Below are positions 1 through 8,520 of a stretch of DNA of 64,000 nt, piece after piece; positions within the stretch are counted from its first letter, which is position 1; each line of letters opens with the position of its first letter. This stretch comes from Brucella gallinifaecis (GTDB lineage Bacteria > Pseudomonadota > Alphaproteobacteria > Rhizobiales > Rhizobiaceae): contig NZ_ML636804.1 of assembly GCF_006476605.1 (NCBI RefSeq), positions 1 to 64,000 on the forward strand, written 5' to 3'. Both the position numbers and the translations under genes were made by a program. The notes beneath the pieces are model-generated. The model was not told the DNA's origin. It searched no databases and saw only the letters and a program-made list of their open reading frames with translations.

Positions 1-55
1 CCGGCTCCGCTCATTATCAACCAAACCTACCAGACTTCAACAAAATCAGTCAAAC

Positions 56-475
56 TCAAAAACTTTGCGACAGAACCTCTTTGAGCACCTTGCCAATGCC
101 GATCAGTGTCGCTGTATGCAGATCATGACCACAGGCATGCATTTTTCCTGTATGAAGGCTCGCAAAAGCAAGGCCGGTTTGCTCTTCAATTGGCAGCGCG
201 TCCATATCAGCGCGGATAATCAAGGTCGGCCCCGGACGACCACCTTTAATTAAACCCACAACACCAGTGCGTCCAACGCCTGTCTGATGCTCAATGCCTA
301 AGCTTTCAAGCTCCCGGGCAACAACACCGGCAGTTCGTTCGACATCAAAGCCGGTTTCGGGATGGGCGTGAATATCTCGACGTAGCTCAATGAGATGCGG
401 TTCAATATTGGTAGTCAGCTCTTGTACGAAAGATGAAAGATCGTTCAGTATATTGGGATCAGATTGAGCAGTCAT
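56..475 (-). pseudogene. Truncated M20-family amidohydrolase (N-terminal fragment)
   Basis: The 139 residues match the start of M20D amidohydrolases (hippurate hydrolase or IAA-amino-acid hydrolase type), zinc enzymes that cleave N-acyl amino acids. Visible are RRDIHAHPETGF near residue 32, the RADMDALP stretch and the metal-binding HACGHDLHTA near residue 113. Family members are about 390 residues long. This one stops right after the first metal-ligand motif, so the rest of the catalytic domain and the dimerisation domain are absent, and I found no continuation in the other frames of bases 1-55. It cannot be an active peptidase. The 5' end looks intact, so the loss was at the 3' end. Confidence 0.8.
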
Positions 476-809
476 TGGTGCATCCGGTTAAATCAAGGTA
501 GATTTGTTTAGGGTCACAGAACCCATTCATTTGGCGGGAATGGTGGGAGGCCAACCATTTGCATAGTCTTCTCATTTCAGATGTCATTCTCATCAAATTA
601 TTAGGTTCTGAGCTTAGTTACTGGTTGCGTGGACGTCTATGCGTTTGTTTCTCATTATTGTCTGTATGGTTGCTCTAAACAAAGAAGGCTTTTCCTTCAT
701 TCGAAGGACAAACCAAATTTTTAGCAAATAGTTTTTGAAGGCTATCAGCTGATGGTTGTGCATGACATTATTGTTGCGAAACCGAATCCTAATGTTGGAG
801 GAATAGCAG
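476..809. other. Noncoding gap between two gene remnants
   Basis: This stretch of about 330 bases has no gene I can support. The only clear signal is a good ribosome binding site, GGAGG at 796-800, nine bases before the nikR remnant. Confidence 0.5.
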
Positions 810-962
810 ATGCAGAGAATTACCATAACCATCGATGATGATCTTATGGAAGAGCTGGATACTTTGATTGCTATGAAAGGCTACGCCAATCGCTTTCCCC
901 CAATGATGACTGTTGGCACATGCTTCCATCGTCCATTAAATCAGAGCTCGATTTACAGATAG
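810..962 (+). pseudogene. nikR: nikR remnant (ribbon-helix-helix N-terminus only)
   Basis: Translation from ATG 810 begins [17 protein letters not shown] and continues to a GYANR at residues 25-29. This is the ribbon-helix-helix DNA-binding start of NikR, the nickel-responsive repressor of nickel uptake (usual form GYQNRSEAIRDL). After the GYANR the similarity stops, and the frame runs through unrelated sequence to a stop at 960-962. A full NikR has about 130 residues including a C-terminal ACT-like nickel-binding domain, which is entirely missing here. The start codon and the GGAGG site 5' of it are intact, so this is a 3'-truncated gene. No nikABCDE transporter genes are nearby. Confidence 0.72.
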
Positions 963-1081
963 GTGAAATCATATGCTTCAAGATGTTCGAGGACCGCTTG
1001 CGGAAAGGCTTGGCGATACCATTCGACTGCCGCCTCAACATCGCTGACATGGATCAAAATGGCGGATATGGCGCCATTCAT
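953..1081 (-). pseudogene. Truncated VOC (glyoxalase-like) protein fragment
   Basis: The minus strand from ATG at 1081 encodes 42 residues containing ILIHVSDVEAAVEWYRQAFP, the first beta-alpha-beta unit of vicinal-oxygen-chelate proteins. These are usually about 120 residues. A TAA stop follows FTYL, exactly where the next strand should start. The ATG overlaps the stop of the upstream TetR gene as ATGA, so the two were translationally coupled. The 3' end faces the 3' end of the nikR remnant, as expected if one deletion removed both gene tails. Confidence 0.65.
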
Positions 1082-1686
1082 GCAGGAACAGTCACGCTTG
1101 CCGGCATGGCAAGCATCGCCATGTCGATGATTTTCTGCACGGCTTCGCGCGAGTTGCCATCGCGGGCCTCAAAAGAAATGCTCTGCTGGATCATATGATA
1201 GAATTCGGTCATCTGCGCGATGTCAGTGCTTGCAGGCAGATCTCCTGCTGCAACGGCGCGGATCAGCCGCTGTGAAAGCCGTTCGTGATTGGTGCGACGG
1301 ACGCTTTGCAAGAATTCTTTCACATTGGCATTTTCCGGTTTGCACTGAATGGAACTCACGCTGATCATGCAGCCACCTGCCGGACAGGCAAAAGCGCTGT
1401 CAGCACTGAGTTCAAGCCATTGGCGCATGCCATCCTGAATAGTGGGCGCTTTTTCAAGTGCATCGAAAGAGCCAGCGCCAATCGTGCGGCTATAATAATC
1501 CACGGCTTCACGAAACGCTTGCTCCTTATTGCCAAAGGCAGCATAAAAGCTTGGCGGCGTTATGTGGATTGCCGATGTGAAATCGTTGATCTGAGCGCAT
1601 TCATAGCCCTTCGCCCAGAAGACTTTCATGACTTTTTCCAGCGCAGTGTCGCGGTCGAAACTGCGCGGACGCCCACGCGGAACCAT
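1078..1686 (-). CDS. TetR/AcrR-family transcriptional repressor
   Basis: The 202-residue protein has an N-terminal helix-turn-helix (FDRDTALEKVMKVFWAKGYE, then PPSFYAAFGNKEQAF at about residues 45-60) and a C-terminal ligand domain with the CPAGGCM motif of the YxaF/AcrR-like subgroup. It is divergent from an MFS efflux gene across a 101-bp gap holding two matching palindromes, so it most likely represses both its own gene and the pump. The stop codon overlaps the start of the truncated VOC gene. The inducer cannot be read from sequence. Confidence 0.85.
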   Translation of the reverse strand: MVPRGRPRSFDRDTALEKVMKVFWAKGYECAQINDFTSAIHITPPSFYAAFGNKEQAFREAVDYYSRTIGAGSFDALEKAPTIQDGMRQWLELSADSAFACPAGGCMISVSSIQCKPENANVKEFLQSVRRTNHERLSQRLIRAVAAGDLPASTDIAQMTEFYHMIQQSISFEARDGNSREAVQKIIDMAMLAMPASVTVPA

Positions 1687-1699
1687 TTTTCTCCCTTTC

Positions 1700-1717
1700 T
1701 ATAGTCGTCCTTATATA
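1700..1717. promoter_or_regulatory. Putative TetR operator, proximal to the repressor gene
   Basis: TATAGTCGTCCTTATATA lies 14 bases upstream of the repressor start codon. It matches the second site at 1753-1772 in the TATAGTCGT and TTATATA parts, which suggests one protein binds both. Confidence 0.6.
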
Positions 1718-1752
1718 ATTTGCTTGACGCTTTGGCGCAAGGCGATATGAAT

Positions 1753-1772
1753 TATATAGTCGTGATTATATA
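1753..1772. promoter_or_regulatory. Putative TetR operator, proximal to the MFS gene
   Basis: TATATAGTCGTGATTATATA is a near-perfect palindrome (TATATA-R-TC-NN-GA-Y-TATATA) that ends 15 bases before the MFS start codon. Bound repressor would block the pump's promoter or transcription start. Confidence 0.65.
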
Positions 1773-1787
1773 AATAGGATTCGTCCC

Positions 1788-2999
1788 ATGAACGAAGTGT
1801 GTGATTCTGCCATTGCGGCGGAAGGGGTTTCTGCGTCCTCAACTCAAGCGCGTGAGATTCCGCTGGTGGTTTATTGCCTGACACTGGGCATTTTTGCGCT
1901 GACCACGTCCGAATTGATGATTTCCGGTATGATGCCTGCACTTCAGCAGGCTTTTGGACGTTCCGTTTCCGATATTGGCAATTTGATTTCGGTCTATGCG
2001 CTTGGAATGACAGTGGGTGGCCCGCTGGTCACCATCTTGTTTCTGGCGCTGAAAATTGAGAATAAGCGCGGTCTGCTTTTTCTGTTGGTTTTTTATGCGC
2101 TCGCACAAAGCATTGCGGCTTCGACCAGTAATTTCCATGTCATGCTGGTTGCGCGTGTGCTGACGGGCATGGCTGCGGCAACCAGTTTTGGTCTGATGCT
2201 GGCGATCACAGCGCAGCTTGTTATACCTGAATTGCGCGGACGTGCTTCTTCGCTGGTTTTTGCGGGCTTGATGCTTTGCACGGTGCTGGGTGTACCGCTT
2301 GCAACTTTAATCACCACCAGCTTTGGCTGGCGTTCGAGCTTCTGGGCGATTGTGGTGCTGATTCTTTTTTGTGCTCTGGTGATCGCAATCAAGATTGAGG
2401 CAAGGCCAAACAGCGCCGGCATAAATTTGTCTTCTGAACTCAATGAAATGCGGAAGCCGAGGCTCTGGGCGGCCTATGCAACCAGCGCTCTGGTGATTGG
2501 CGCATCATTCTCGGTTTATAGCTATCTGGCGCCGATCACTGTGCAACTATCAGGCTTTTCCGAAGCGCAACTGCCGTTTTTGCTGGCTGTCTATGGTGCC
2601 GCCAATATCGCTGGCAATTATGTCATCGGACGCTTTGCCGACCGTCACACGATTGCAACTATCTTTACCGGCATTCTGATCATGTTGGCGGCAATGCTTC
2701 TTTTTGCCCTATTTGCGGAATTAAAAACAGCAACAATTCTTGCAATCGTCATGATCGGTCTGACGGGTATCGCGCTTAATCCAGCCTTCATTGCCCGTGT
2801 GATGCGGATTGCACATCCGGGCGCACTGGTTAATGCCATGCATGCGTCGGTTATCAATATCGGCCTTGGTGTGGGGCCATGGGCTGGCGGCTACGCGCTT
2901 TCAGCGGGCTATAGTCTTTATGCCCCGCTCTGGGTGGGTGTCATCATGACACTTCTTGGTCTGCTCACCCTTGCGCCGCGTGTCTTGCGAAAAATGTGA
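1788..2999 (+). CDS. MFS drug-efflux transporter
   Basis: The 403-residue protein is hydrophobic throughout with about 12 predicted membrane helices, the usual size of a drug:H+ antiporter of the AraJ/YdhP/PbuE-like group. The N-terminal segment LVVYCLTLGIFALTTSELMISGMMPAL, GNLISVYALGMTVGGPLV (helix 2) and VARVLTGMAAATSFG (helix 4) are typical. It is divergent from a TetR repressor with shared operators, the standard arrangement of an inducible efflux pump. The substrate is unknown. A hairpin with a T-run follows the gene. Confidence 0.85.
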   Translation: MNEVCDSAIAAEGVSASSTQAREIPLVVYCLTLGIFALTTSELMISGMMPALQQAFGRSVSDIGNLISVYALGMTVGGPLVTILFLALKIENKRGLLFLLVFYALAQSIAASTSNFHVMLVARVLTGMAAATSFGLMLAITAQLVIPELRGRASSLVFAGLMLCTVLGVPLATLITTSFGWRSSFWAIVVLILFCALVIAIKIEARPNSAGINLSSELNEMRKPRLWAAYATSALVIGASFSVYSYLAPITVQLSGFSEAQLPFLLAVYGAANIAGNYVIGRFADRHTIATIFTGILIMLAAMLLFALFAELKTATILAIVMIGLTGIALNPAFIARVMRIAHPGALVNAMHASVINIGLGVGPWAGGYALSAGYSLYAPLWVGVIMTLLGLLTLAPRVLRKM

Positions 3000-3013
3000 T
3001 CCTGTCATCTCCA

Positions 3014-3047
3014 AAGGCCGCATCATGGTGTGGCCTTACATTTTTTG
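3014..3047 (+). terminator. Rho-independent terminator after MFS gene
   Basis: The stem AAGGCC (3014-3019) pairs with GGCCTT (3032-3037), and a run of T begins at 3041. Confidence 0.65.
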
Positions 3048-3124
3048 ATTTAACCTGCCTCACAATCGTGCCATCCATAGTCCCGGACATTTTGCGCCGT
3101 CAAAGGCCTTGAAAAGGGATAGAC

Positions 3125-4111
3125 ATGTTTCGTTGGGGTATTCTTTCCACCGCCAATATTGGCGTTACGCAGGTTATTCCTGCACTTTGTGCTTCGGACA
3201 ATGGTGTGGTTCATGCTATCGCCAGCCGCGATAAGGCACGGGCCCGTGCTGTGGCAGACAGGTTCGGCGCACCACTGGCCTTTGGTTCCTATGAGGAACT
3301 TTTGGCAAGTGATGAGGTGGACGGCGTCTATATCCCTCTGCCGACCGCGCAGCATATTGAATGGACGCTGAAAGCAGCTCAGGCTGGCAAGCATGTGCTT
3401 TGCGAAAAGCCGATTGCACTGAAAGCCGATGATATTGATCAGCTGATTGCCGCACGCGACAAGCACAAGGTGACAATTGCTGAAGCCTTTATGGTCTTTT
3501 ATCACCCGCAATGGATCAAGCTGCGTTGTCTTCTTGAAGAAGGTGCGATTGGAACGCTGCGCCATGTGCAGGGCGCATTCAGCTATTTCAATAATGATCC
3601 AGCCAATATGCGTAATCAGCCGGAACTGGGCGGCGGCGTATTGCCGGATATCGGTGTCTATCCCACGGTGGTGACGCGCATGGTGACTGGCAAGGAGCCA
3701 TTATCGGTTCAGGCATCGGTTGAATATGACCCGAAATTCGGCACCGACCGTTATGCCAATGTATCAGCGCGATTCGATGGCTTTGATTTGAGCTTTTATG
3801 TTGCCACCCAGCTTGCCGGTCGCCAGACAATGGTTTTTCATGGCGATAAGGGCTTTATTGAAGTTCATGCACCTTTTAATACGGGCAAATATGGCCATGG
3901 CCGCATCACGCTTCATAATGCGGGGCATACGGAAGCTACAGAATGGTCATTCTCCGATACGGATCATTATAAGCTTCAGGCCGAAAATTTTGTGCGGGCC
4001 ACCAAGGGAGAAGGCGTGATGCTGTTTTCTCTGGAAAACTCAAAAGCCAATCAGAAATTTATAGATGCGATTTATCGCGCAGGTAAAAGCGATGGTTTCG
4101 TGAGCGTCTGA
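3125..4111 (+). CDS. Gfo/Idh/MocA-family oxidoreductase
   Basis: The 328-residue protein has an N-terminal Rossmann fold ([18 protein letters not shown], residues 4-21) and the family's CEKPIAL motif near residue 94, where the lysine is catalytic. The C-terminal half is the substrate-binding alpha/beta domain. Family members are NAD(P)-dependent sugar or inositol dehydrogenases, or trans-1,2-dihydrobenzene-1,2-diol dehydrogenase-like enzymes. The [18 protein letters not shown] stretch resembles the dihydrodiol/xylose dehydrogenase branch. It stands alone between an efflux gene and the dnaK region, so the substrate stays open. Confidence 0.85.
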   Translation: MFRWGILSTANIGVTQVIPALCASDNGVVHAIASRDKARARAVADRFGAPLAFGSYEELLASDEVDGVYIPLPTAQHIEWTLKAAQAGKHVLCEKPIALKADDIDQLIAARDKHKVTIAEAFMVFYHPQWIKLRCLLEEGAIGTLRHVQGAFSYFNNDPANMRNQPELGGGVLPDIGVYPTVVTRMVTGKEPLSVQASVEYDPKFGTDRYANVSARFDGFDLSFYVATQLAGRQTMVFHGDKGFIEVHAPFNTGKYGHGRITLHNAGHTEATEWSFSDTDHYKLQAENFVRATKGEGVMLFSLENSKANQKFIDAIYRAGKSDGFVSV

Positions 4112-4127
4112 GATCTCGAAAGTTTAA

Positions 4128-4275
4128 CAGGCAGGAATCTTTCCCGCTTGCAGTTTGTGTCAGGCAGGAATCTTTCCCGCCTGCAATTTGTGTCAGGCAG
4201 GAATCTTTCCCGCCTGCAGTTTGTGTCAGGCAGGAATCTTTCCCGCCTGCAATTTGTATCAGGCAGGAATCTTTC
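4128..4275. repeat. 33-bp tandem repeat, 4.5 copies
   Basis: Copies begin at 4128, 4161, 4194, 4227 and 4260, an exact 33-bp period, and the last is cut after 16 bases. Each unit starts CAGGCAGGAATCTTTC and the first four continue with CCGCYTGCARTTTGTRT. Within a unit GCAGG and CCTGC can pair as a short hairpin. Differences between copies are single transitions. No unique spacers separate the units, so this is a minisatellite and not a CRISPR array. It sits between the oxidoreductase stop and the dnaK promoter. Confidence 0.95.
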
Positions 4276-4294
4276 ATTGTGATGCGTCTTGTGA

Positions 4295-4325
4295 CTTGCA
4301 GTGCAAAACTGCCTTTCTTATATAC
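4295..4325 (+). promoter_or_regulatory. Candidate heat-shock (RpoH-type) promoter of dnaK
   Basis: CTTGCA (4295-4300) and CTTATATAC (4317-4325) are spaced by 16 bases. This resembles the alphaproteobacterial sigma-32 pattern, CTTG upstream and CYTATNT downstream. It lies about 145 bases before dnaK and only 20 bases after the tandem repeat. The assignment is by eye. Confidence 0.5.
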
Positions 4326-4471
4326 GCCTCGCACAGGGCTTTGATAAAAGGCCGGGTGGCTTGAAAAATGCTTCCCGACATCACACCTTGAAGCAGGCAT
4401 TGTGAAACCGATAGGAACCGCTCGTGAAACGCTCGGTAGAGGTTTTGGCGGTTTGCTGAATGGAGAGAAAT

Positions 4472-6382
4472 ATGGCTAAAGTTATTGGTATCGATCTGGG
4501 AACGACCAACTCCTGCGTTGCTGTCATGGACGGGAAAAACGCGAAGGTCATTGAAAATGCAGAAGGTGCACGCACAACACCTTCGATTATCGCTTTTACC
4601 GATAGTGACGAACGTCTCGCTGGTCAGCCTGCGAAACGTCAGGCAGTCACCAATCCTGAAGGCACCCTGTTTGCAGTAAAGCGCCTGGTAGGCCGTCGCT
4701 TTGATGACCCGATGGTTACAAAGGACAAGGATCTTGTACCTTACAAGATCGTCAAGGGTGACAATGGCGATGCATGGGTTGAAACCCACGGCAAGAAATA
4801 TTCTCCATCGCAGGTTTCGGCGATGATCCTTCAGAAAATGAAGGAAACCGCTGAATCCTATCTCGGTGAAACTGTTACCCAGGCTGTTATTACGGTCCCG
4901 GCATATTTTAACGATGCTCAGCGTCAGGCCACCAAGGATGCCGGCAAGATTGCTGGTCTTGAAGTTCTGCGCATCATCAACGAACCAACGGCTGCAGCGC
5001 TTGCTTACGGCCTCGACAAGAGCGAAGGCAAGACCATTGCTGTTTACGATCTTGGCGGCGGTACGTTTGACGTTTCTATTCTTGAAATCGGCGACGGCGT
5101 GTTTGAAGTGAAGTCGACCAATGGTGATACGTTCCTCGGCGGTGAAGACTTCGATATGCGTCTGGTCGAATATCTGGTTGCCGAGTTCAAGAAGGAACAG
5201 GGCATCGATCTGAAGAATGACAAGCTTGCCTTGCAGCGCCTCAAGGAAGCTGCTGAAAAGGCCAAGATTGAACTGTCTTCGGCACAGCAGACTGAAATCA
5301 ACCTGCCATTTATCACGGCTGACCAGACTGGTCCCAAGCACCTTGCCATCAAGCTTTCGCGCTCGAAGTTCGAAAGCCTGGTCGATGATCTGGTGCAGCG
5401 TACGGTCGAGCCATGCAAGGCAGCGCTCAAGGATGCAGGCCTCAAGGCTGGCGACATTGATGAGGTTGTTCTGGTTGGCGGCATGACCCGTATGCCGAAG
5501 ATTCAGGAAGCTGTTAAGGCTTTCTTCGGCAAGGAGCCACACAAGGGCGTTAACCCGGACGAAGTTGTTGCCATGGGTGCTGCCATTCAGGGCGGCGTTC
5601 TGCAGGGCGACGTCAAGGACGTTCTGCTGCTCGACGTTACTCCGCTTTCGCTCGGCATTGAAACGCTTGGTGGCGTGTTCACCCGCCTGATCGAACGTAA
5701 CACCACGATCCCGACCAAGAAGTCGCAGACCTTCTCGACCGCTGAAGACAATCAGTCGGCTGTGACGATCCGCGTGTTCCAGGGCGAGCGTGAAATGGCT
5801 GCCGATAACAAGATTCTCGGCCAGTTTGACCTCGTAGGTATTCCGCCGGCACCACGCGGTGTTCCGCAGATCGAAGTGACCTTCGATATTGATGCGAATG
5901 GTATTGTGAACGTGTCTGCAAAAGACAAGGGCACAGGCAAGGAACATCAGATCCGTATTCAGGCATCGGGTGGTCTTTCGGATGCTGACATCGAAAAGAT
6001 GGTCAAGGATGCGGAAGCCAATGCGGAAGCTGACAAGCAGCGCCGTGACGCAGTTGAAGCCAAGAACCAGGGCGAAAGCCTCCTTCATTCGTCTGAAAAG
6101 TCGCTGAAGGAATATGGTGACAAGGTCTCGGCTGAAGACAAGCAGGCCATTGAAAGTGCAATCGCAGCTCTCAAGACCGCGCTTGAAGGCGACGATGCTG
6201 AAGACATCAAGGCGAAGACGCAGGTGCTTGCCGAGGCTTCGATGAAGCTTGGTCAGGCCATGTATGAAGCAGCACAGGCCGCTGAAGAAGGTGGTGCTGA
6301 CACTGCTGAGCAGGCTTCTTCCAATGACGATGTTGTCGATGCCGATTATGAAGAAATCGACGACGACAAGAAAAAGTCGTAA
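4472..6382 (+). CDS. dnaK: Molecular chaperone DnaK (Hsp70)
   Basis: This is the ATP-dependent Hsp70 chaperone that folds and protects cytosolic proteins together with DnaJ and GrpE. The 636 residues match the usual length. Seen are the N-terminal phosphate loop [21 protein letters not shown] near residue 190, [15 protein letters not shown], and the [14 protein letters not shown] entry into the substrate-binding domain. The tail is acidic-basic, ending DDDKKKS. The start at ATG 4472 is preferred over an in-frame ATG four codons upstream, because GGAGAG sits just before it and [10 protein letters not shown] is the family start. dnaJ follows after 277 bases. Confidence 0.98.
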   Translation: MAKVIGIDLGTTNSCVAVMDGKNAKVIENAEGARTTPSIIAFTDSDERLAGQPAKRQAVTNPEGTLFAVKRLVGRRFDDPMVTKDKDLVPYKIVKGDNGDAWVETHGKKYSPSQVSAMILQKMKETAESYLGETVTQAVITVPAYFNDAQRQATKDAGKIAGLEVLRIINEPTAAALAYGLDKSEGKTIAVYDLGGGTFDVSILEIGDGVFEVKSTNGDTFLGGEDFDMRLVEYLVAEFKKEQGIDLKNDKLALQRLKEAAEKAKIELSSAQQTEINLPFITADQTGPKHLAIKLSRSKFESLVDDLVQRTVEPCKAALKDAGLKAGDIDEVVLVGGMTRMPKIQEAVKAFFGKEPHKGVNPDEVVAMGAAIQGGVLQGDVKDVLLLDVTPLSLGIETLGGVFTRLIERNTTIPTKKSQTFSTAEDNQSAVTIRVFQGEREMAADNKILGQFDLVGIPPAPRGVPQIEVTFDIDANGIVNVSAKDKGTGKEHQIRIQASGGLSDADIEKMVKDAEANAEADKQRRDAVEAKNQGESLLHSSEKSLKEYGDKVSAEDKQAIESAIAALKTALEGDDAEDIKAKTQVLAEASMKLGQAMYEAAQAAEEGGADTAEQASSNDDVVDADYEEIDDDKKKS

Positions 6383-6401
6383 GCCTTGTCCGTAAATGCT
6401 C

Positions 6402-6426
6402 AAGCCCGGGTCATTCCCGGGCTTTT
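6402..6426 (+). terminator. Terminator after dnaK
   Basis: AAGCCCGGG (6402-6410) pairs perfectly with CCCGGGCTT (6416-6424) across a five-base loop, followed by a short T-run. Partial readthrough into dnaJ is plausible. Confidence 0.75.
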
Positions 6427-6466
6427 GCGGCCTTTCGGGACGGTTGCACCGGACGGACAAACCAGA

Positions 6467-6510
6467 GCGCATCCCGAAAAGCGGGAACCGGTTTTCGGGA
6501 TAAAATGTGC
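6467..6510. repeat. Palindromic intergenic repeat (GGGAACCGG family), copy 1
   Basis: ATCCCGAAAA (6471-6480) and TTTTCGGGAT (6492-6501) are perfect inverted arms flanking GCGGGAACCGG. The core AAAAGYGGGAACCGGTTTT is shared with the element at 10221-10265. Such palindromes are common between genes in Rhizobiales genomes. Confidence 0.75.
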
Positions 6511-6659
6511 TTAAAGACAAAAAGATAGTGCATTTTCAACGATTCAATCAAAACAGAAAATGCTCTGAAAATAGTCCAGCAGGCGAAACAATGTCTGCGC
6601 CAAATGGGACCGTGGAGCTGCAAATATTGCATGCGCTCCTGCCGTCGGGATAACGAACT

Positions 6660-7796
6660 ATGAAGATCGATTATTACGAAGCTCTCGGTGTGGAGCGAAC
6701 CGCAGACGAAAAGGTGCTTAAATCCGCCTTTCGTAAGCTTGCCATGGAATATCACCCGGATCGCAATCCGAATAACCCGGATGCAGAGCGCAAGTTTAAA
6801 GAAATTGGCGAAGCCTATGAAACACTGAAAGACCCGCAGAAGCGGGCCGCTTATGATCGTTATGGTCATGCTGCTTTTGAAAATGGCGACATGGGCAATG
6901 GTTTTGGCGGCGGTGGCTTTGGTGGTGCCGGTGGCTTCTCTGATATTTTTGAAGATATTTTTGGCGAAATGATGGGTGGCGGTCGCCGCCGTTCCAGTGG
7001 CGGGCGTGAACGCGGCGCCGATCTTCGCTACAATATGGAAGTCACTCTCGAGGAAGCTTTTTCCGGCAAGGCAGCGCAAATTCGCGTGCCGACATCCATC
7101 ACCTGCGATGAATGTTCAGGCTCTGGCGCAAAGGCTGGTTCACAGCCAACAACCTGCACCATGTGTGGCGGCGCTGGCCGCGTGCGTGCGGCGCAGGGTT
7201 TCTTCTCGGTTGAGCGCACCTGCCCGACCTGTAATGGCCGTGGTCAGATCATCAAGGATCCTTGTGGCAAATGTCATGGTCAGGGCCGTGTTACGCAGGA
7301 GCGTTCGCTCTCTGTCAATATCCCGGCCGGTATCGAAGACGGCACGCGCATTCGTCTTGCAGGCGAAGGCGAAGCCGGAACGCGCGGCGGACCTTCGGGC
7401 GACCTTTATATCTTCCTGTCGGTTCAGCCCCATGAGTTCTTCCAGCGTGATGGCGCTGATCTTTATTGCAAGGTGCCGATTTCAATGACAACGGCAGCGC
7501 TGGGTGGGGATTTTGAAGTCTCTACGCTTGATGGAACCAAGACGCGCGTGAAAGTGCCGGAAGGAACGCAGAACGCCAGGCAGTTCCGCCTCAAGGGCAA
7601 GGGTATGCCGGTTTTGCGTCAGCAGGCTATGGGCGATCTTTATATCCAGATCGATATTGAGACACCGCAAAATCTTTCCAAGCGTCAGCGCGAATTGCTT
7701 GAAGAGTTTGAGACACTTTCGTCCAGGGAGAACAGCCCGAAATCGGCTGGTTTCTTCTCCCGGATGAAAGAGTTTTTTGAAGGTATTGGTGATTGA
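6660..7796 (+). CDS. dnaJ: Co-chaperone DnaJ (Hsp40)
   Basis: DnaJ delivers unfolded clients to DnaK and stimulates its ATPase. The 378 residues show the J domain with HPD (MEYHPDRNP, about residues 30-38), a Gly/Phe-rich linker (about 78-100), and four CxxCxGxG zinc repeats: [34 protein letters not shown]-terminal substrate domain follows. It is downstream of dnaK in the same orientation, but a terminator and a palindromic repeat lie between, so expression may be partly independent. No strong ribosome binding site is visible before ATG 6660. Confidence 0.97.
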   Translation: MKIDYYEALGVERTADEKVLKSAFRKLAMEYHPDRNPNNPDAERKFKEIGEAYETLKDPQKRAAYDRYGHAAFENGDMGNGFGGGGFGGAGGFSDIFEDIFGEMMGGGRRRSSGGRERGADLRYNMEVTLEEAFSGKAAQIRVPTSITCDECSGSGAKAGSQPTTCTMCGGAGRVRAAQGFFSVERTCPTCNGRGQIIKDPCGKCHGQGRVTQERSLSVNIPAGIEDGTRIRLAGEGEAGTRGGPSGDLYIFLSVQPHEFFQRDGADLYCKVPISMTTAALGGDFEVSTLDGTKTRVKVPEGTQNARQFRLKGKGMPVLRQQAMGDLYIQIDIETPQNLSKRQRELLEEFETLSSRENSPKSAGFFSRMKEFFEGIGD

Positions 7797-7797
7797 T

Positions 7798-7826
7798 AAA
7801 AAGGGAGCTTTTAGCTCCCTTTTTTG
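7798..7826 (+). terminator. Terminator after dnaJ
   Basis: AAAAAGGGAGCT (7798-7809) pairs with AGCTCCCTTTTT (7813-7824) over a TTT loop and ends in a T-run. Confidence 0.9.
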
Positions 7827-7906
7827 TCTTTCTTGGCAATGTCGTCTTGCTTAAGTCATTTAAAGCGGCATAAACTTGTCAGATAACGACAATGGGAGCA
7901 ATGAGA

Positions 7907-8506
7907 ATGGCAGTGCAGCTCGGCAGGAAACTGGCCGCCAAGTTCGATGAGGAAATCCGTTTTTTCAAAGGATGGATAGACGGGCCGAAAGCGGTTGGTG
8001 CGATATTGCCGACAAGTTCGATTACGGCGCGTCGTATGGCGAGCGTTATTGATACGAAATCAGGCTTGCCTGTTCTTGAGCTTGGGCCGGGCACAGGTGT
8101 GATTACCAAAGCGATTCTTGCGCATGGGGTAAAGCCATCCGATCTTTATTCGATCGAATATTCTCCTGCTTTTGTCGAGCATCTTGATAAAGTCTATCCC
8201 GATGTGAATATCATCGAAGGCGATGTATTTGATCTTGATACGGCGCTTGGTACGATGAGGGATCAGCAATTTGACAGCATCGTTTCAGCTGTGCCCATGC
8301 TGAATTTTCCGATGCCAGGCCGCATTCAGCTGATGGAAGATCTTCTGTCGCGCATTCCTCGCGGTCGTCCGCTTATACAGATTACTTATGGTCCGCGTCC
8401 GCCGGTACCTGCTGGCAAAGGCAATTATACCGTCCAGCATTATGATTTTGTCGTGCGCAATGTTCCGCCTGCGCAGCTCTGGGTCTATCGTCGTCCGATC
8501 ATCTGA
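7907..8506 (+). CDS. pmtA: Phosphatidylethanolamine N-methyltransferase (PmtA type)
   Basis: This S-adenosylmethionine-dependent enzyme would methylate phosphatidylethanolamine stepwise to phosphatidylcholine at the inner membrane. The SAM-binding motif LELGPGTGVITKAIL and the conserved N-terminal EIRFFKGWIDGPKAVGAILPTS are those of the rhizobial PmtA group, with small soluble-looking proteins near 200 residues. I chose ATG 7907 (199 residues) because GGGAG at 7894-7898 is eight bases upstream. ATGs at 7892 and 7901 are in frame but badly spaced. The gene stands alone, 100 bases after dnaJ. Confidence 0.85.
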   Translation: MAVQLGRKLAAKFDEEIRFFKGWIDGPKAVGAILPTSSITARRMASVIDTKSGLPVLELGPGTGVITKAILAHGVKPSDLYSIEYSPAFVEHLDKVYPDVNIIEGDVFDLDTALGTMRDQQFDSIVSAVPMLNFPMPGRIQLMEDLLSRIPRGRPLIQITYGPRPPVPAGKGNYTVQHYDFVVRNVPPAQLWVYRRPII

Positions 8507-8520
8507 TCGTTGGAGTAAAA

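Noticed and set aside
614-832. 72-codon minus-strand frame
   Set aside because: No family resemblance. It overlaps the start of the nikR remnant, which is a better explanation of that DNA.
4128-4275. Possible CRISPR array
   Set aside because: The repeats are contiguous with no unique spacers and no cas genes nearby.
4274-6520. 748-codon open frame on the strand opposite dnaK
   Set aside because: It is the antisense shadow of a highly conserved gene with strong codon bias. The same effect gives long frames opposite infB (43199-44668) and pnp (47158-48765). None shows a family motif or ribosome site.
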